DNA of 64,000 nt from Rhodovulum sulfidophilum DSM 1374 (GTDB lineage Bacteria; Pseudomonadota; Alphaproteobacteria; Rhodobacterales; Rhodobacteraceae), in NCBI RefSeq assembly GCF_001633165.1, contig NZ_CP015418.1:1798001-1862000 (forward strand), in the 5' to 3' direction. Position numbers and translations under genes: made by a program. Shown here one piece after another: positions 16,966 through 26,092 of the stretch. Each line of letters starts with the position of its first letter. Positions within the stretch are counted from its first letter, which is position 1. A model generated the notes under the pieces. It was not told the origin of the DNA. It did no database searches and was given only the letters and a program-made list of their open reading frames with translations.

Positions 16966-17388
16966 CTAGAGCACCATGTGCCGGGCCCGCGCCGCGCGCT
17001 CGATGGCCGCCCCCGCCAGACGGTCGATATTCAGCTCGTAGCGGATTTCCTCGAGCAGCCGCAATTCGGTCTCGCCCAGACGGCCGTCGGCCGCGGCCAC
17101 GTCGCAGGCCAGCACATAGGCGGTTTCGTTCAGCTTTTCGGGCAGCGCCTCGTTGACCAGCCCGAACAGCGCGTCGAGCCCGTCATATTCGCTGAACAGG
17201 TCGAACACGGTCTGGGCCACGATCCGGATCCGGTCCTGGTCGTAGGCGCCGAAGATGGGCAGGTGATTCACCATCCGTTCGATGGTGACCAACTCGGCGG
17301 TGCGGATGGTCTCGTCGGAGGCCGAGACCGCCACCATGATCGCGACCAGCGCGTCCTGGGCGGAAAGGGGCGTTTCGGTATCGGTCAA
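16966..17388 (-). CDS. TerB-like (tellurite resistance TerB family) protein
   Basis: A 140-residue all-helical cytoplasmic protein with the TerB-fold pattern: ALVAIMVAVSASDETIRTAE near the N-terminus and AYVLACDVAAADGRLGETEL in the second half, two DE-containing helical repeats. The start is TTG at 17388, supported by GGAGG 5 bases upstream; no ATG gives a sensible N-terminus. It is divergent from lysK with a 142-bp spacer. The role is unknown; TerB folds bind metal or act in envelope stress systems. Confidence 0.8.
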   Translation of the reverse strand: MTDTETPLSAQDALVAIMVAVSASDETIRTAELVTIERMVNHLPIFGAYDQDRIRIVAQTVFDLFSEYDGLDALFGLVNEALPEKLNETAYVLACDVAAADGRLGETELRLLEEIRYELNIDRLAGAAIERAARARHMVL

Positions 17389-17530
17389 TGCTGCCTCCGT
17401 GGGGTCCTGTTGCGGCGCAGAATATTGACGAGGCGGCAGGGGGGCAATAGGAGTCGGGGCCTTGCCGGGCATGGGGTCCGGCAGCGAAGCGACCGGCGCA
17501 GTGTCCGGCCAGCGAAGAGAGTGCGAAACG

Positions 17531-19102
17531 ATGTCCAACCTCCGCGATGCCGCGATGAGTTCCAAGGCCTGGCCCTTCGAAGAGGCCCGGAAGCTGCTCA
17601 AGCGCGCCGAGAAGGGGGCTGCGGACAAGGGCTATATCCTGTTCGAGACCGGCTACGGCCCCTCGGGTCTGCCCCATATGGGCACCTTCGGCGAAGTGCT
17701 GCGCACCACCATGGTCCGCCGCGCCTTCGAGGCGATCTCGGACATTCCGACCCGGCTGATCTGCTTTTCCGACGACATGGACGGCATGCGCAAGGTGCCC
17801 GGCAACGTGCCGAACCAGGACATGCTGCACGAACATCTGCAGCGGCCGCTGACCTCGGTGCCCGACCCGTTCGGCGAGGATGACAGCTTCGGCGATCACA
17901 ACAACGCCATGCTGCGGCGGTTTCTCGACACGTTCGGCTTTGAATACGAGTTCTATTCGGCGACCGAGTTCTACCGCTCGGGCCGGTTCGACGACACGCT
18001 GAAGCTGGCGACCGAGCGCTATGACGACATCATGAAGGTCATGCTGAAATCGCTTCGCGACGAGCGCCAGCAGACCTATTCGATCTTCCTGCCGATCCAT
18101 CCCGAGACCGGGCGCGTGCTTTACGTGCCGATGAAGCATGTCGATGCCGTGAACCACACGATCACCTTCGATGACGAGGATGGCCGCGAATGGACGCTGC
18201 CGGTGACGGGCGGCAAGGTCAAGCTGCAGTGGAAGCCCGATTTCGGCGCCCGCTGGGCCGCGCTCGGCGTCGATTTCGAGATGTATGGCAAGGACCATTC
18301 GACCAACACGCCGATCTATGACCGGATCTGCGAGATCCTCGGCGGCGCGAAGCCCGAGCATTTCACCTACGAGCTCTTCCTGGACGAGAATGGCGAGAAG
18401 ATCTCGAAATCGAAGGGCAACGGGCTGACCATCGACGAATGGCTGAGCTATGCCGCGACCGAGAGCCTGAGCTATTTCATGTACCAGAAGCCGAAGACCG
18501 CCAAGCGGCTCTGGTGGGACGTGATCCCGAAGGCGGTGGACGAATACCACCAGCAGCTGCGCGCCTATCCGGGGCAGGAGCCGAAGGCGCAGATCGACAA
18601 TCCGGTCTGGCACATCCATGGCGGCAATCCGCCTGAAAGCCGGATGGTGGTGCCCTTCGCGATGCTCCTGAACCTCGCCTCCGTTGCGGGCGCGACCGAC
18701 AAGGACGGGCTTTGGGGCTTCATCAAGCGCTACGCCCCCGAGGCCTCGCCCGAGACCCATCCCGATCTCGATCAGGCGGCGGCCTTCGCGGTGCGCTACT
18801 TCCACGACTTCGTCGCGCCGCTTCGCCAGTTCCGTGCCCCCGACGCGAAGGAACGCGCGGCGATGGAGGACCTGGTCGCCCGGCTCAAGGCCTGGGAGGG
18901 CGGGCAGGACGCCGAAGAGCTGCAAAGCCTCGTCTTCGCCGTCGGCAAGGATCACGGCTTCGAGCCGCTCCGGGACTGGTTCAAGGCGCTTTACGAGGTC
19001 CTTCTGGGCGCGAGCCAGGGCCCGCGCTTCGGCGGTTTCATCGCGCTTTACGGCGTCGATGAAACGGTGCGGCTGATCGAGGACGCGCTCGCCCGGGGCT
19101 AG
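17531..19102 (+). CDS. lysK: Lysyl-tRNA synthetase, class I
   Basis: Charges tRNA-Lys. This is the class I enzyme of archaea and some alphaproteobacteria, unrelated to the class II LysRS of most bacteria. The 523-residue product has the HIGH-like motif [10 protein letters not shown] near residue 47 and the KMSKS-like motif EKISKSKGN near 289, and ends with the alpha-helical anticodon-binding region. ATG 17531 follows an AGAGAGTG purine stretch. No paralogue is visible in the window, so it is probably the cell's essential LysRS. Confidence 0.95.
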   Translation: MSNLRDAAMSSKAWPFEEARKLLKRAEKGAADKGYILFETGYGPSGLPHMGTFGEVLRTTMVRRAFEAISDIPTRLICFSDDMDGMRKVPGNVPNQDMLHEHLQRPLTSVPDPFGEDDSFGDHNNAMLRRFLDTFGFEYEFYSATEFYRSGRFDDTLKLATERYDDIMKVMLKSLRDERQQTYSIFLPIHPETGRVLYVPMKHVDAVNHTITFDDEDGREWTLPVTGGKVKLQWKPDFGARWAALGVDFEMYGKDHSTNTPIYDRICEILGGAKPEHFTYELFLDENGEKISKSKGNGLTIDEWLSYAATESLSYFMYQKPKTAKRLWWDVIPKAVDEYHQQLRAYPGQEPKAQIDNPVWHIHGGNPPESRMVVPFAMLLNLASVAGATDKDGLWGFIKRYAPEASPETHPDLDQAAAFAVRYFHDFVAPLRQFRAPDAKERAAMEDLVARLKAWEGGQDAEELQSLVFAVGKDHGFEPLRDWFKALYEVLLGASQGPRFGGFIALYGVDETVRLIEDALARG

Positions 19103-19990
19103 GCGGCAACGGCGTTTCGGCTTCCGGGGCCTCTGGTCCCGGTGCTTTTCGTCCTGCTGCCAGGATTGCCACCGGCGTCTCCAGCTCCGGCCCAGATCCC
19201 GGGCCGGGCTTGCGAAAAAGGTGCCGAGGCTCTGCGCGGCCCCGGTCCGTTCGGCCTGCCGCGCCGCGATCCTTGCCTGCAGGGCTGCGCGCAGTTCGGG
19301 AACGCCCGGTAGTTCGGGGCTGGCCGCGACTTGGCTGTCGAGCTCGGCCAGATCGTGATGGTCGCTCAGAAGTTCGGACAGCTTCCTGCTCTCAGGCCCG
19401 GCGGCCCGCGCTCGGTTGGTCGGTCGCAGCCGCGTGTGATCCATAATTATTTCAACCGCTTGCGCCAGTCGTGGCTCGCCGCAATCCGGGGCCTGTCGGC
19501 GGTGGCCCGTTCCTTGCGGGCGCGCTCGAAGCTGCGTTCCAGTCCGCGCTGCATCGGCCGCAAGCCGTCGCCGTAAAGCGCCCAGCTCCGAGCCCGTTCG
19601 CCCAACGCGAGAAACTCCAGTCGGAACGCCGCCAGATCCCTCGCGGCATGGGGCCCTGTCCGGGCCTCTACCAAGATGCGCGCGCAAAGGTTCGAGCCGG
19701 CCCAACCGACCCGCGGTCGCCAGGTTGTCCAGGTGCTCGACTATGGCCTCGTCGTCGCGTCATCACGAAGCGCCTCGTCCTGGGCATAGGCGGGGGAGGC
19801 GGGGCGCATCAGGCGGAACAGCCCGCGCAGCTGGTGGATCTTTTCATGCGGCTCGAGCCCCGGGGGCGTCGAACTCTGGCGGTGCTGCGTCGATCTTCTG
19901 GATCGCGATCCTGCGGAGGGCGGTGTCGGTGCTCTGTTCGAGCGTTTCAGGCGACAGGTCATGCCGGAGAATGCCGCGTCTTTGAACTCG
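19103..19990 (-). pseudogene. Frameshifted CHAD-domain gene
   Basis: Minus-strand remains of a CHAD-domain protein (conserved histidine alpha-helical domain, associated with polyphosphate binding), split among two reading frames with at least four shifts. In order: LSPETLEQSTDTALRRIAIQ, then EKIHQLRGLFRLMRPASPAY, then VEHLDNLATAGRLG, then ARSWALYGDGLRPMQRGLER and ASHDWRKRLK followed by a stop, then SRKLSELLSDHHDLAELDSQ. Each piece matches the expected CHAD order. The intact gene would have encoded about 290 residues. Its 3' end abuts the lysK stop. Confidence 0.8.
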
Positions 19991-20129
19991 TTGATGCCGG
20001 ACCTCGGTCCGATGTTCGGGACGACAATGTCCGCCTTTTGCGACAGTAGAACAAGGTTTGGCCGCGGCATCGGGGCCGCCTTCCTGTCCCGGGGCTGCGC
20101 TTGGGCGTCGCGCTGCGGCGGAAATGGGC

Positions 20130-20609
20130 TCAGGCGCCGAGATCTTCGGCCGTCAGCCGGAACGCCTGGCCGAAACCGCCATTCAGATGTCCCGAAAGCG
20201 GCACCAGCCGCACGAAATGGAAATCGGCGAAATCGACATAGAGCCGGGCCTTGGGTTGCCGCTCGAGATAGGTTTCGCGCAAGGCCGACCGTTCAGCGTC
20301 GCGGCTGATGAAGACCGCGCGGGCCTGAAGCGTCAGCCGCGGATGGGTCAGCGGATCGCCCTTGGGACCGGGCTCGCCCACCAGGAGCGAACAGTCGGGA
20401 ATGGCGCGAAGCGCGGCCGTGTGCGGGGCGAGATCCGAGATCAGCGTCACCGGCAGCCCGTCGGCGCCCGCTGCCAATGCGATTCGGGTGACGAAGGGCG
20501 CGCCGTCGCGCAGGACCGCGAGCGCCCCGAACCGCGCCTCGGCGATCAGCTTGCGGGCCAGCGCGCAGGCGGTGGCGTCGGCCGGGTGAAACGGGTCCCT
20601 GGTCGCCAT
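20130..20609 (-). CDS. HugZ-like / pyridoxamine-phosphate oxidase-fold protein
   Basis: A 159-residue split-barrel flavin/heme-binding-type protein. Typical features are ARKLIAEARFGALAVLRDGA near the start, GLPVTLISDLAPHTAALRA with the conserved LS-x-LA-x-HT segment, and ARLYVDFADFHFVRLVP near the end. This pattern is seen in the HugZ heme-utilisation subfamily, which usually has a C-terminal DUF2470 domain; here that domain is absent. It is the last gene of the lgt operon, 7 bp after pgeF. Confidence 0.82.
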   Translation of the reverse strand: MATRDPFHPADATACALARKLIAEARFGALAVLRDGAPFVTRIALAAGADGLPVTLISDLAPHTAALRAIPDCSLLVGEPGPKGDPLTHPRLTLQARAVFISRDAERSALRETYLERQPKARLYVDFADFHFVRLVPLSGHLNGGFGQAFRLTAEDLGA

Positions 20610-20616
20610 GCCGGGC

Positions 20617-21372
20617 TTACAGCCGGATCGTCGAGATCAGCCGCCCGTAATCGGCCTCGCCGACATGCACGCTGCGCCGGTAGGAAAAGAACCGCTCGGG
20701 GTCGGAATAGGTGCAATGCCGGGTCCAGGCGGCCTGGCCGATGCCTGCGCCGCGCAGCCTTGCGAGGCTGAAGCCCGGCAGGTCGAACTGCATCCGATCA
20801 CCCTGACCGGCGGCGAAGAAACGTGCAGAATCCGGGTCTTCGCTGAGGAAGGCGTCGAGGAATTCGGGGCCGACCTCATAGGCACGCTGGCTGATCGTCG
20901 GGCCGATCACCGCGGCCGTGTCCTCGCGCCGGGCCCCCAGCGCCTCCATCGCCTCGAGCGTGGCCTCGAGAATGCCCCCGAGCGCGCCGCGCCAGCCGGC
21001 ATGGGCCGCGCCGACCACGCCGGCGCTAAGGTCGGCAAAGAGAACGGGCTGGCAGTCGGCGGTCAGCACGCCCAGCGCCAGATCGGGTTGCCGCGTCACC
21101 ATCGCATCGGCGCGCATCGGCGTCGCTGTCGGGGTCTCGATCGTTGCGACCTCGGCGGAATGGACCTGATGGACGGTGACCAGCCGGTCGCTCTGCACCC
21201 CCATTGCCCCGGCCACCCGGCTGCGGTTGATGGCCACCGCCTCGGACAGGTCCGACGAGCCGCCGCCGCAGTTCAGCCCCGCGAAAACCCCCGAAGAGGC
21301 GCCGCCGCGTCGGGTGAAGAACCCGTGGCGAAGCGGCGCCAGCGCGTCGGAGGTGAGTATTTCCAGAGTCAT
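20617..21372 (-). CDS. pgeF: Purine nucleoside phosphorylase PgeF (multicopper laccase-like fold)
   Basis: A 251-residue protein of the YfiH/YlmD family, formerly called laccase-domain protein and now known to phosphorolyse purine nucleosides and to proofread peptidoglycan precursors. The metal-site segments are visible: TVHQVHSAEV near residue 67, LTADCQPVLFAD near 103, and GAAHAGWRGALGGI near 121. It overlaps the upstream midA-like gene by 4 bp (ATGA). Confidence 0.9.
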   Translation of the reverse strand: MTLEILTSDALAPLRHGFFTRRGGASSGVFAGLNCGGGSSDLSEAVAINRSRVAGAMGVQSDRLVTVHQVHSAEVATIETPTATPMRADAMVTRQPDLALGVLTADCQPVLFADLSAGVVGAAHAGWRGALGGILEATLEAMEALGARREDTAAVIGPTISQRAYEVGPEFLDAFLSEDPDSARFFAAGQGDRMQFDLPGFSLARLRGAGIGQAAWTRHCTYSDPERFFSYRRSVHVGEADYGRLISTIRL

Positions 21373-22439
21373 GAATGCAGTCCTGGCGGATCGGGAGCGC
21401 GTGGGGGGGTCAGGGCGAGCGTCTTGAAGAGCGTTCCCATTTCCTCGGGATGGGTCAAGCGGCGATATGCGGCGAGATGGCCGGCAAGGGCGTCACCGGC
21501 AAGGTTTCGCGCCAAGACCTCGGTTCGGGTCGCAATTCCCAGCCGTTCGAGAAAGGTGCCCTGCGGCACGGGGCCGCTGACGCGAAGGCCGGTTGCGGCC
21601 CGGGCCAGCGCCTCGAAATCGACATGCGCGGTCAGATCGGCCTCGCCGGGATGGTCGAGGACGGGCTCGGGCCGGTGCGCGCGCAGCGCCTGCAGGGTGT
21701 CGCCGAGGCTGCGCCAGCCGCCGTAATCGACGATCAGCGCGGCGCCGCCATGAGTGGAAATCCGCGCAGACAGGCTGGCGGTGATGGCCTCGGCGGCGGC
21801 GCATGTTTCGACGATGTCGCCAGGCTTGGTATCGGCAAGCCGGTGTTCCAGCGCGGCAAGCGGCAACGGCGCCGAAAGCCCGAGGCTCAGCCGCGCGCCG
21901 TCGAGCCCGACCAGACGCTCGCACCAGCCGGCATCGTCGCGCTGGAACTGGCGGATCGGCAGGGCGTCGAAGAATTCGTTGGCAATCAGGAAGAGCGGCG
22001 CGTCGGGCAGTGCCTCGACGCTGTCGAGCCAGGCGATGTCCTGCTCCGGCAAGGCCGCGCGCTGGCGGGCGCGCAGGGTGGGCGAGGTCTCGACCAGATG
22101 CAGCCGCGCGGCGGCGTGAAAGCCCGGGACGCCCCGCGTCGCGCGCCAGAGGTCGGCCATCAGCGTGCCGCGCCCGGGGCCGAGCTCGGCCAGGGTGAAG
22201 GGGGCGGGCGCGCCCTGGTCGAGCCAGACCTGCGCGACCCAGAGCCCCAGAAGCTCGCCGAACATCTGGCTGATCTCGGGCGCGGTGGTGAAGTCGCCCG
22301 ACTGCCCTAACGGGTCGCGGGTGCTGTAATAGCCATGCTCGGGATGCATCAGGCAGTCGGCCATGAACTCGGCGATGCTGATCGGGCCGGTCGCGGCGAT
22401 TCGCCGGGCGAGGAGGCGGGCCAGCGGGGTTTCGGTCAT
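21369..22439 (-). CDS. SAM-dependent methyltransferase, MidA/NDUFAF7 family
   Basis: A 356-residue member of the family of mitochondrial NDUFAF7, an arginine methyltransferase needed for complex I assembly. Conserved signatures: [20 protein letters not shown] near residue 31, [14 protein letters not shown] next, then the SAM-binding [17 protein letters not shown] near 82 and [14 protein letters not shown] near 150. It overlaps lgt (ATGA) and pgeF (ATGA) by 4 bp each, so translation is probably coupled. A role in complex I maturation is inferred from the mitochondrial relative. Confidence 0.9.
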   Translation of the reverse strand: MTETPLARLLARRIAATGPISIAEFMADCLMHPEHGYYSTRDPLGQSGDFTTAPEISQMFGELLGLWVAQVWLDQGAPAPFTLAELGPGRGTLMADLWRATRGVPGFHAAARLHLVETSPTLRARQRAALPEQDIAWLDSVEALPDAPLFLIANEFFDALPIRQFQRDDAGWCERLVGLDGARLSLGLSAPLPLAALEHRLADTKPGDIVETCAAAEAITASLSARISTHGGAALIVDYGGWRSLGDTLQALRAHRPEPVLDHPGEADLTAHVDFEALARAATGLRVSGPVPQGTFLERLGIATRTEVLARNLAGDALAGHLAAYRRLTHPEEMGTLFKTLALTPPRAPDPPGLHS

Positions 22440-23326
22440 GGCCGCCGCCGCGCCGCGTGCAGGATGAGGCCGAGGCCGAAGGCGATCATCGGCAAAGACA
22501 GCAGCTGGCCCATGGTCAGCCCGTAGCCCTGCCAATGCAGGGCGAGCCCGAGCGGATTGCCGGGACCCGCGAATTGCGCATCGGGCTGGCGGAGGAATTC
22601 CACCGCGAAGCGCGCGAGCCCGTAGCCGGTGAAAAAGGTTCCGGCGATCCGGCCCGGCGTCCTGAGCGCCCCGCGGGACAGCGCGAGCCAGAGCAGAAGC
22701 GCCCCGAGCAGGAGCCCCTCCAGACCGGCCTCGTAAAGCTGCGAGGGGTGGCGGGCGCAGGGCAGGCTGTTCCATCCGGGGCAGTATTGCGCGGCCGGGC
22801 CCGGAAAGACGACGGCCCAGGGCAGATCGGAGGGGCGGCCCCAGAGCTCGCCATTGATGAAATTCGCGATCCGTCCGAAGAAGAGGCCGATGGGCACCGC
22901 AAGCGCAAGCGCGTCCGCCGCGGGCAGAAGCGGGATTGCCTGTTTGCGGGTGAAGATGACCAAGGCGATCATCACCCCCAGAAGGCCGCCATGGAAGGAC
23001 ATCCCGCCATGCCAGAGCATCGGGATCTCCCAGGGGGCCTGCAGGTATTCGAAGGGCTTGTAGAACAGCACGAAGCCAAGCCGCCCGCCGAGGATCACGC
23101 CGAGCACGATCCAGGTCAGAAGCTCCTCGACCTGCTCCGGGCGCATCGGCGGACGCGCCCCGGCCCAGATCCGGTCGCGTCGCATCAGCGCGACGACTAG
23201 GCGCCAGCCAAGCACGATGCCGGCGATATAGGCGAGCGCGTACCAGCGCAGCGCGAAGTCGAGGCCGAAGACCGAGATCGAGAAGATCTCGGGGCTGAGG
23301 TCGGGGAAGGAGAGTACCGCTTGCAT
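22436..23326 (-). CDS. lgt: Prolipoprotein diacylglyceryl transferase (Lgt)
   Basis: Transfers diacylglycerol to the lipobox cysteine of prolipoproteins in the inner membrane. It is 296 residues long with about seven hydrophobic helices. Diagnostic stretches: [16 protein letters not shown] near residue 110, and [20 protein letters not shown] near 157, the Lgt signature, followed by [14 protein letters not shown]. It is the first gene of a four-gene overlapping operon and is divergent from ubiK. Confidence 0.96.
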   Translation of the reverse strand: MQAVLSFPDLSPEIFSISVFGLDFALRWYALAYIAGIVLGWRLVVALMRRDRIWAGARPPMRPEQVEELLTWIVLGVILGGRLGFVLFYKPFEYLQAPWEIPMLWHGGMSFHGGLLGVMIALVIFTRKQAIPLLPAADALALAVPIGLFFGRIANFINGELWGRPSDLPWAVVFPGPAAQYCPGWNSLPCARHPSQLYEAGLEGLLLGALLLWLALSRGALRTPGRIAGTFFTGYGLARFAVEFLRQPDAQFAGPGNPLGLALHWQGYGLTMGQLLSLPMIAFGLGLILHAARRRP

Positions 23327-23437
23327 CTTGGGTCTTCTGTTCTCTGTGCGGCGCGGCGAAGTCAACCTTGAGCTTGGCGCGCCTGCGGGCCATATAGAGC
23401 GCGATTGTGAAAGCCAGTGTAAAAGCCAGAGGCCGCC

Positions 23438-23677
23438 ATGCAGACCCGGAACAAATTTCTCGACGACATGTCGAAGCTGATGACGAATGCCATGGGCGTG
23501 GCCCAGGGGGCCAAGGACGAGGCCGAGACCGCGATGAAGAGCATGCTCGACCGCTGGCTCGCCGACCGGGACTTCGTGACCCGCGAGGAATTCGATGCGG
23601 TGCGGTCGATGGCGCAGAAAGCGCGCGAGGAGAACGAGGCGCTGAAAGCCCGGATCGCGGCGCTGGAAGCGAAATAG
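23438..23677 (+). CDS. ubiK: Ubiquinone biosynthesis accessory factor UbiK (BMFP)
   Basis: A 79-residue BMFP-domain protein. An N-terminal amphipathic helix ([20 protein letters not shown]) is followed by a C-terminal coiled coil ([20 protein letters not shown], ending [11 protein letters not shown]). UbiK interacts with the ubiquinone biosynthesis complex (with UbiJ) in gammaproteobacteria. The length is typical. It is divergent from lgt with a 111-bp spacer. Confidence 0.88.
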   Translation: MQTRNKFLDDMSKLMTNAMGVAQGAKDEAETAMKSMLDRWLADRDFVTREEFDAVRSMAQKAREENEALKARIAALEAK

Positions 23678-24399
23678 GCGGCGCTCTGCGCGGCCGTTGC
23701 CGGGGCGCGAATTTTCGACGAAAATTCGTTCCGGCACCAAAAGGACAGACATTGTTTTGTGCGTTTGGGCGACGCGTCCGGTTTGTGGCCGGAGCCTAGG
23801 CAGCCCGGCACTGCCAGCGTTTGTAGGGTCGGACCTTCGGATCTGGCATAATTCGGCTTGGGGCATGCACAGAGGTCCTCGCGGGGCCGGGTGTCGGGCA
23901 ATCTCCCCGCGTCGAAGAAAATTGTCTTCCCTGTTCGGTTCCGCTCGGACGCCATCCTGATGGCAGAAGGCGAACCGGCTTTGTCGTATAATCGAAGGAT
24001 CTTGCGTCGCCGGGTGGCTTTCGAGGCCGGATGTTGCGCGGCTCAGCGAGCAAGAAACCCTTCGTACAAGCCGCTGCGACCGCTTATTTCTTCGATTGTG
24101 CAACAACACCAGGCGATCCGCCGCTCCGAAAGGCCCCGAGACATTTGGCGGAAACGGTCGGGCAAGGCCCCCTTTGCAACCTGAAACCCAGCCCACGCCG
24201 GATCTCAGTGTCACGCCGGAATTGTCCACAAGATATTGCGGTCTGTCGTTCAAACTTAACAAAAATCCGCTTTACAGCCTTCTGCTTTGCCCTCACCATA
24301 TTTGGTAAGGAAGCGGGGAAAGCACCCCGGACCTAGAGTGAGAGCCAAAGCCTAGTGGGCCTCGGTCCAACCTGGGCTAGATCGAAAGCGAGGCCGGGC
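23678..24399. other. 720-bp gap without a recognisable gene
   Basis: No open frame here has family resemblance plus a ribosome-binding site. Composition is lower in GC than the neighbours, especially 24241-24310. The main visible structure is the 21-bp palindrome at 23708-23728. A promoter for the YbjN-like gene must lie near its 3' end. A non-coding RNA is possible, but I recognise none of the standard ones (SRP, 6S, RNase P, tmRNA). Confidence 0.45.
23708..23728. repeat. Perfect 21-bp palindrome
   Basis: CGAATTTTCG-A-CGAAAATTCG, 10-bp arms around a single central base, 31 bp downstream of the ubiK stop codon. It could be a terminator stem for ubiK (stem GAATTTT / AAAATTC), a protein-binding site or a dispersed palindrome. 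The arms are AT-rich inside a GC-rich genome. Confidence 0.6.
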
Positions 24400-24903
24400 A
24401 TGAGCTATACCGAAGATTACCTGCTGAGCGACGAGATCCATCCCATCGACCTGGTCGAGACCCTCGCCTCGCATCACGACTGGGAATTCGACCGTGTCGC
24501 CGATGACCAGATCGCGATGGCGGTGGTCGGCCAGTGGCGCACCTATTCGATCACTCTGGCCTGGTCGGCCTTCGACGAGACGCTGCGGCTGGTCTGCACC
24601 TTCGAGATGGAACCCCCGCCCGAGCGCCTGCCGGTGCTTTACGAGACGCTCAACGCCACCAATGACCTGTGCTGGGCCGGGGCCTTTACCTTCTGGAACG
24701 ACCAGCAGCTCATGGTCTGGCGCCACGGGCTGATGCTGTCGGGCGGGCAGACCGCAAGCCCCGAGCAGGTCGACCAGCTGATCCGGGCGGCGGTGTCCTC
24801 CTGCGAGCGCTTCTACCCGGCCTTCCAACTGGTGGTCTGGGCCGACCGCACGCCCGCCAATGCCCTGCAGGTCGCCATTGCGGATGCCTACGGGCGCGCC
24901 TAA
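24400..24903 (+). CDS. YbjN domain-containing protein
   Basis: A 167-residue cytoplasmic protein of the YbjN family, which adopts a type III secretion-chaperone-like fold. Recognisable are HPIDLVETLASHHDWEFDRV near the start, WRTYSITLAWSAFDETLRLV, and ERFYPAFQLVVWADRTPANA near the end. Family members affect motility and stress responses but have no known enzymatic role. It lies 32 bp upstream of proC and is probably co-transcribed. Confidence 0.85.
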   Translation: MSYTEDYLLSDEIHPIDLVETLASHHDWEFDRVADDQIAMAVVGQWRTYSITLAWSAFDETLRLVCTFEMEPPPERLPVLYETLNATNDLCWAGAFTFWNDQQLMVWRHGLMLSGGQTASPEQVDQLIRAAVSSCERFYPAFQLVVWADRTPANALQVAIADAYGRA

Positions 24904-24935
24904 CCTCCGGCCCCGACAGGCAGAAGGGGCATATC

Positions 24936-25757
24936 ATGGAATTCGACGACCTTTCCGCCCGGGGGCTGGTGCTTCTGGGTTGCGGCAAGATGGGATCCGC
25001 GCTGCTCGAGGGCTGGCTCAAGCAGGGCCTGCCCGCGGGTGCGGTCTGGGTGCTTGACCCGCACCCCTCGGACTGGCTGCGCGCACGGGCCGCCGAGGGG
25101 CTTCACCTCAACGAGGATCTGCCCGCGGCCCCGGCGCTGGTGCTGCTGGCGGTCAAGCCGCAGCTGATGGATGAGGCGCTGCCGCAGGTGGCGGGCTTTG
25201 CCGACGGGCAGACGCTGTTCGTCTCGATCGCGGCGGGCAAGACGCTTGGCTATTTCGCCGCGCATCTGGGCGCCGGGGCGCCGGTGGTCCGGTCGATCCC
25301 GAACACCCCCGCCGCCGTCGGGCGCGGCATCACCGCTCTGATCGGCAATGACACTGTCGACGAGGCCGGGCTGGCGCTGGCCGAGACGCTGTTGTCGGCG
25401 GTGGGACAGACGGTGCGGCTTGACGACGAAAGCCAGATGGATGCGGTCACGGCCGTGTCCGGCTCGGGGCCCGCCTATGTGTTCCACCTGATCGAGACCC
25501 TGGCCAAGGCGGGCGAGGCCGCCGGGCTGCCACCGGACATGGCGATGAAACTGGCCCGGGCCACGGTCGCGGGGGCGGGTCAGCTGGCCGAGGAGGCCGC
25601 CGAAGACCCCGCCCAGTTGCGCATCAACGTGACCTCGCCGGGCGGCACGACGGCGGCGGCGCTGGCGGTTCTGATGGATCCCGAGACCGGCTTTCCGCCG
25701 CTGCTGGAAAAGGCGGTCGCGGCAGCGACGGCACGCGGAAAGGAGTTGGGCGCATGA
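24936..25757 (+). CDS. proC: Pyrroline-5-carboxylate reductase (ProC)
   Basis: Last step of proline synthesis, NAD(P)H-dependent reduction of pyrroline-5-carboxylate. It is 273 residues long. The Rossmann motif LLGCGKMGSALLEGWL is near residue 12, VRSIPNTPAAVGRGITAL near 116, and the C-terminal family signature LRINVTSPGGTTAAALAVL near 230. The ATG follows AAGGGG by 8 bases. The downstream csaA overlaps by 4 bp. Confidence 0.96.
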   Translation: MEFDDLSARGLVLLGCGKMGSALLEGWLKQGLPAGAVWVLDPHPSDWLRARAAEGLHLNEDLPAAPALVLLAVKPQLMDEALPQVAGFADGQTLFVSIAAGKTLGYFAAHLGAGAPVVRSIPNTPAAVGRGITALIGNDTVDEAGLALAETLLSAVGQTVRLDDESQMDAVTAVSGSGPAYVFHLIETLAKAGEAAGLPPDMAMKLARATVAGAGQLAEEAAEDPAQLRINVTSPGGTTAAALAVLMDPETGFPPLLEKAVAAATARGKELGA

Positions 25758-26092
25758 GCGAGATTTCCTTCGACGATTTCCTCAAGGTCGATATCCGGGT
25801 GGGCCGGATCACCCGGGCCGAACCCTATCCCGAGGCGCGCAAGCCCGCGATCAAGCTCTGGGTCGATTTCGGCCCCGAGATCGGCGAGAAGAAAAGCTCG
25901 GCCCAGATCACCGCGCATTACACGCCCGAGGACCTGCCGGGCCGCCGCGTGCTGGGCGTCGTCAATTTCCCGCCGCGCCAGATCGGCAAGGTCCGCTCCG
26001 AGGTGCTGGTCCTCGGGCTGCCCGACGAAAACGGCGAGGTGGTGCTGATCGTGCCCGACAAGGATGTGCCTCTGGGCGGGCGGATGTTCTGA
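25754..26092 (+). CDS. csaA: tRNA-binding protein CsaA
   Basis: A 112-residue homodimeric OB-fold protein related to the tRNA-binding domain of methionyl- and phenylalanyl-tRNA synthetases (EMAP/Trbp111 type), with reported secretion-chaperone activity. Motifs: FLKVDIRVGRITRAEPYPEA at residues 9-28, SAQITAHYTPEDLPGRRVLG, and NFPPRQIGKVRSEVLVLG. It overlaps proC by ATGA and shares its last base with the next gene. Confidence 0.92.
   Translation: MSEISFDDFLKVDIRVGRITRAEPYPEARKPAIKLWVDFGPEIGEKKSSAQITAHYTPEDLPGRRVLGVVNFPPRQIGKVRSEVLVLGLPDENGEVVLIVPDKDVPLGGRMF

Noticed and set aside
19447..19674. A separate 75-residue gene
   Set aside because: Its sequence is the central part of a CHAD domain whose flanking parts lie in another frame, so it is a fragment of the pseudogene.
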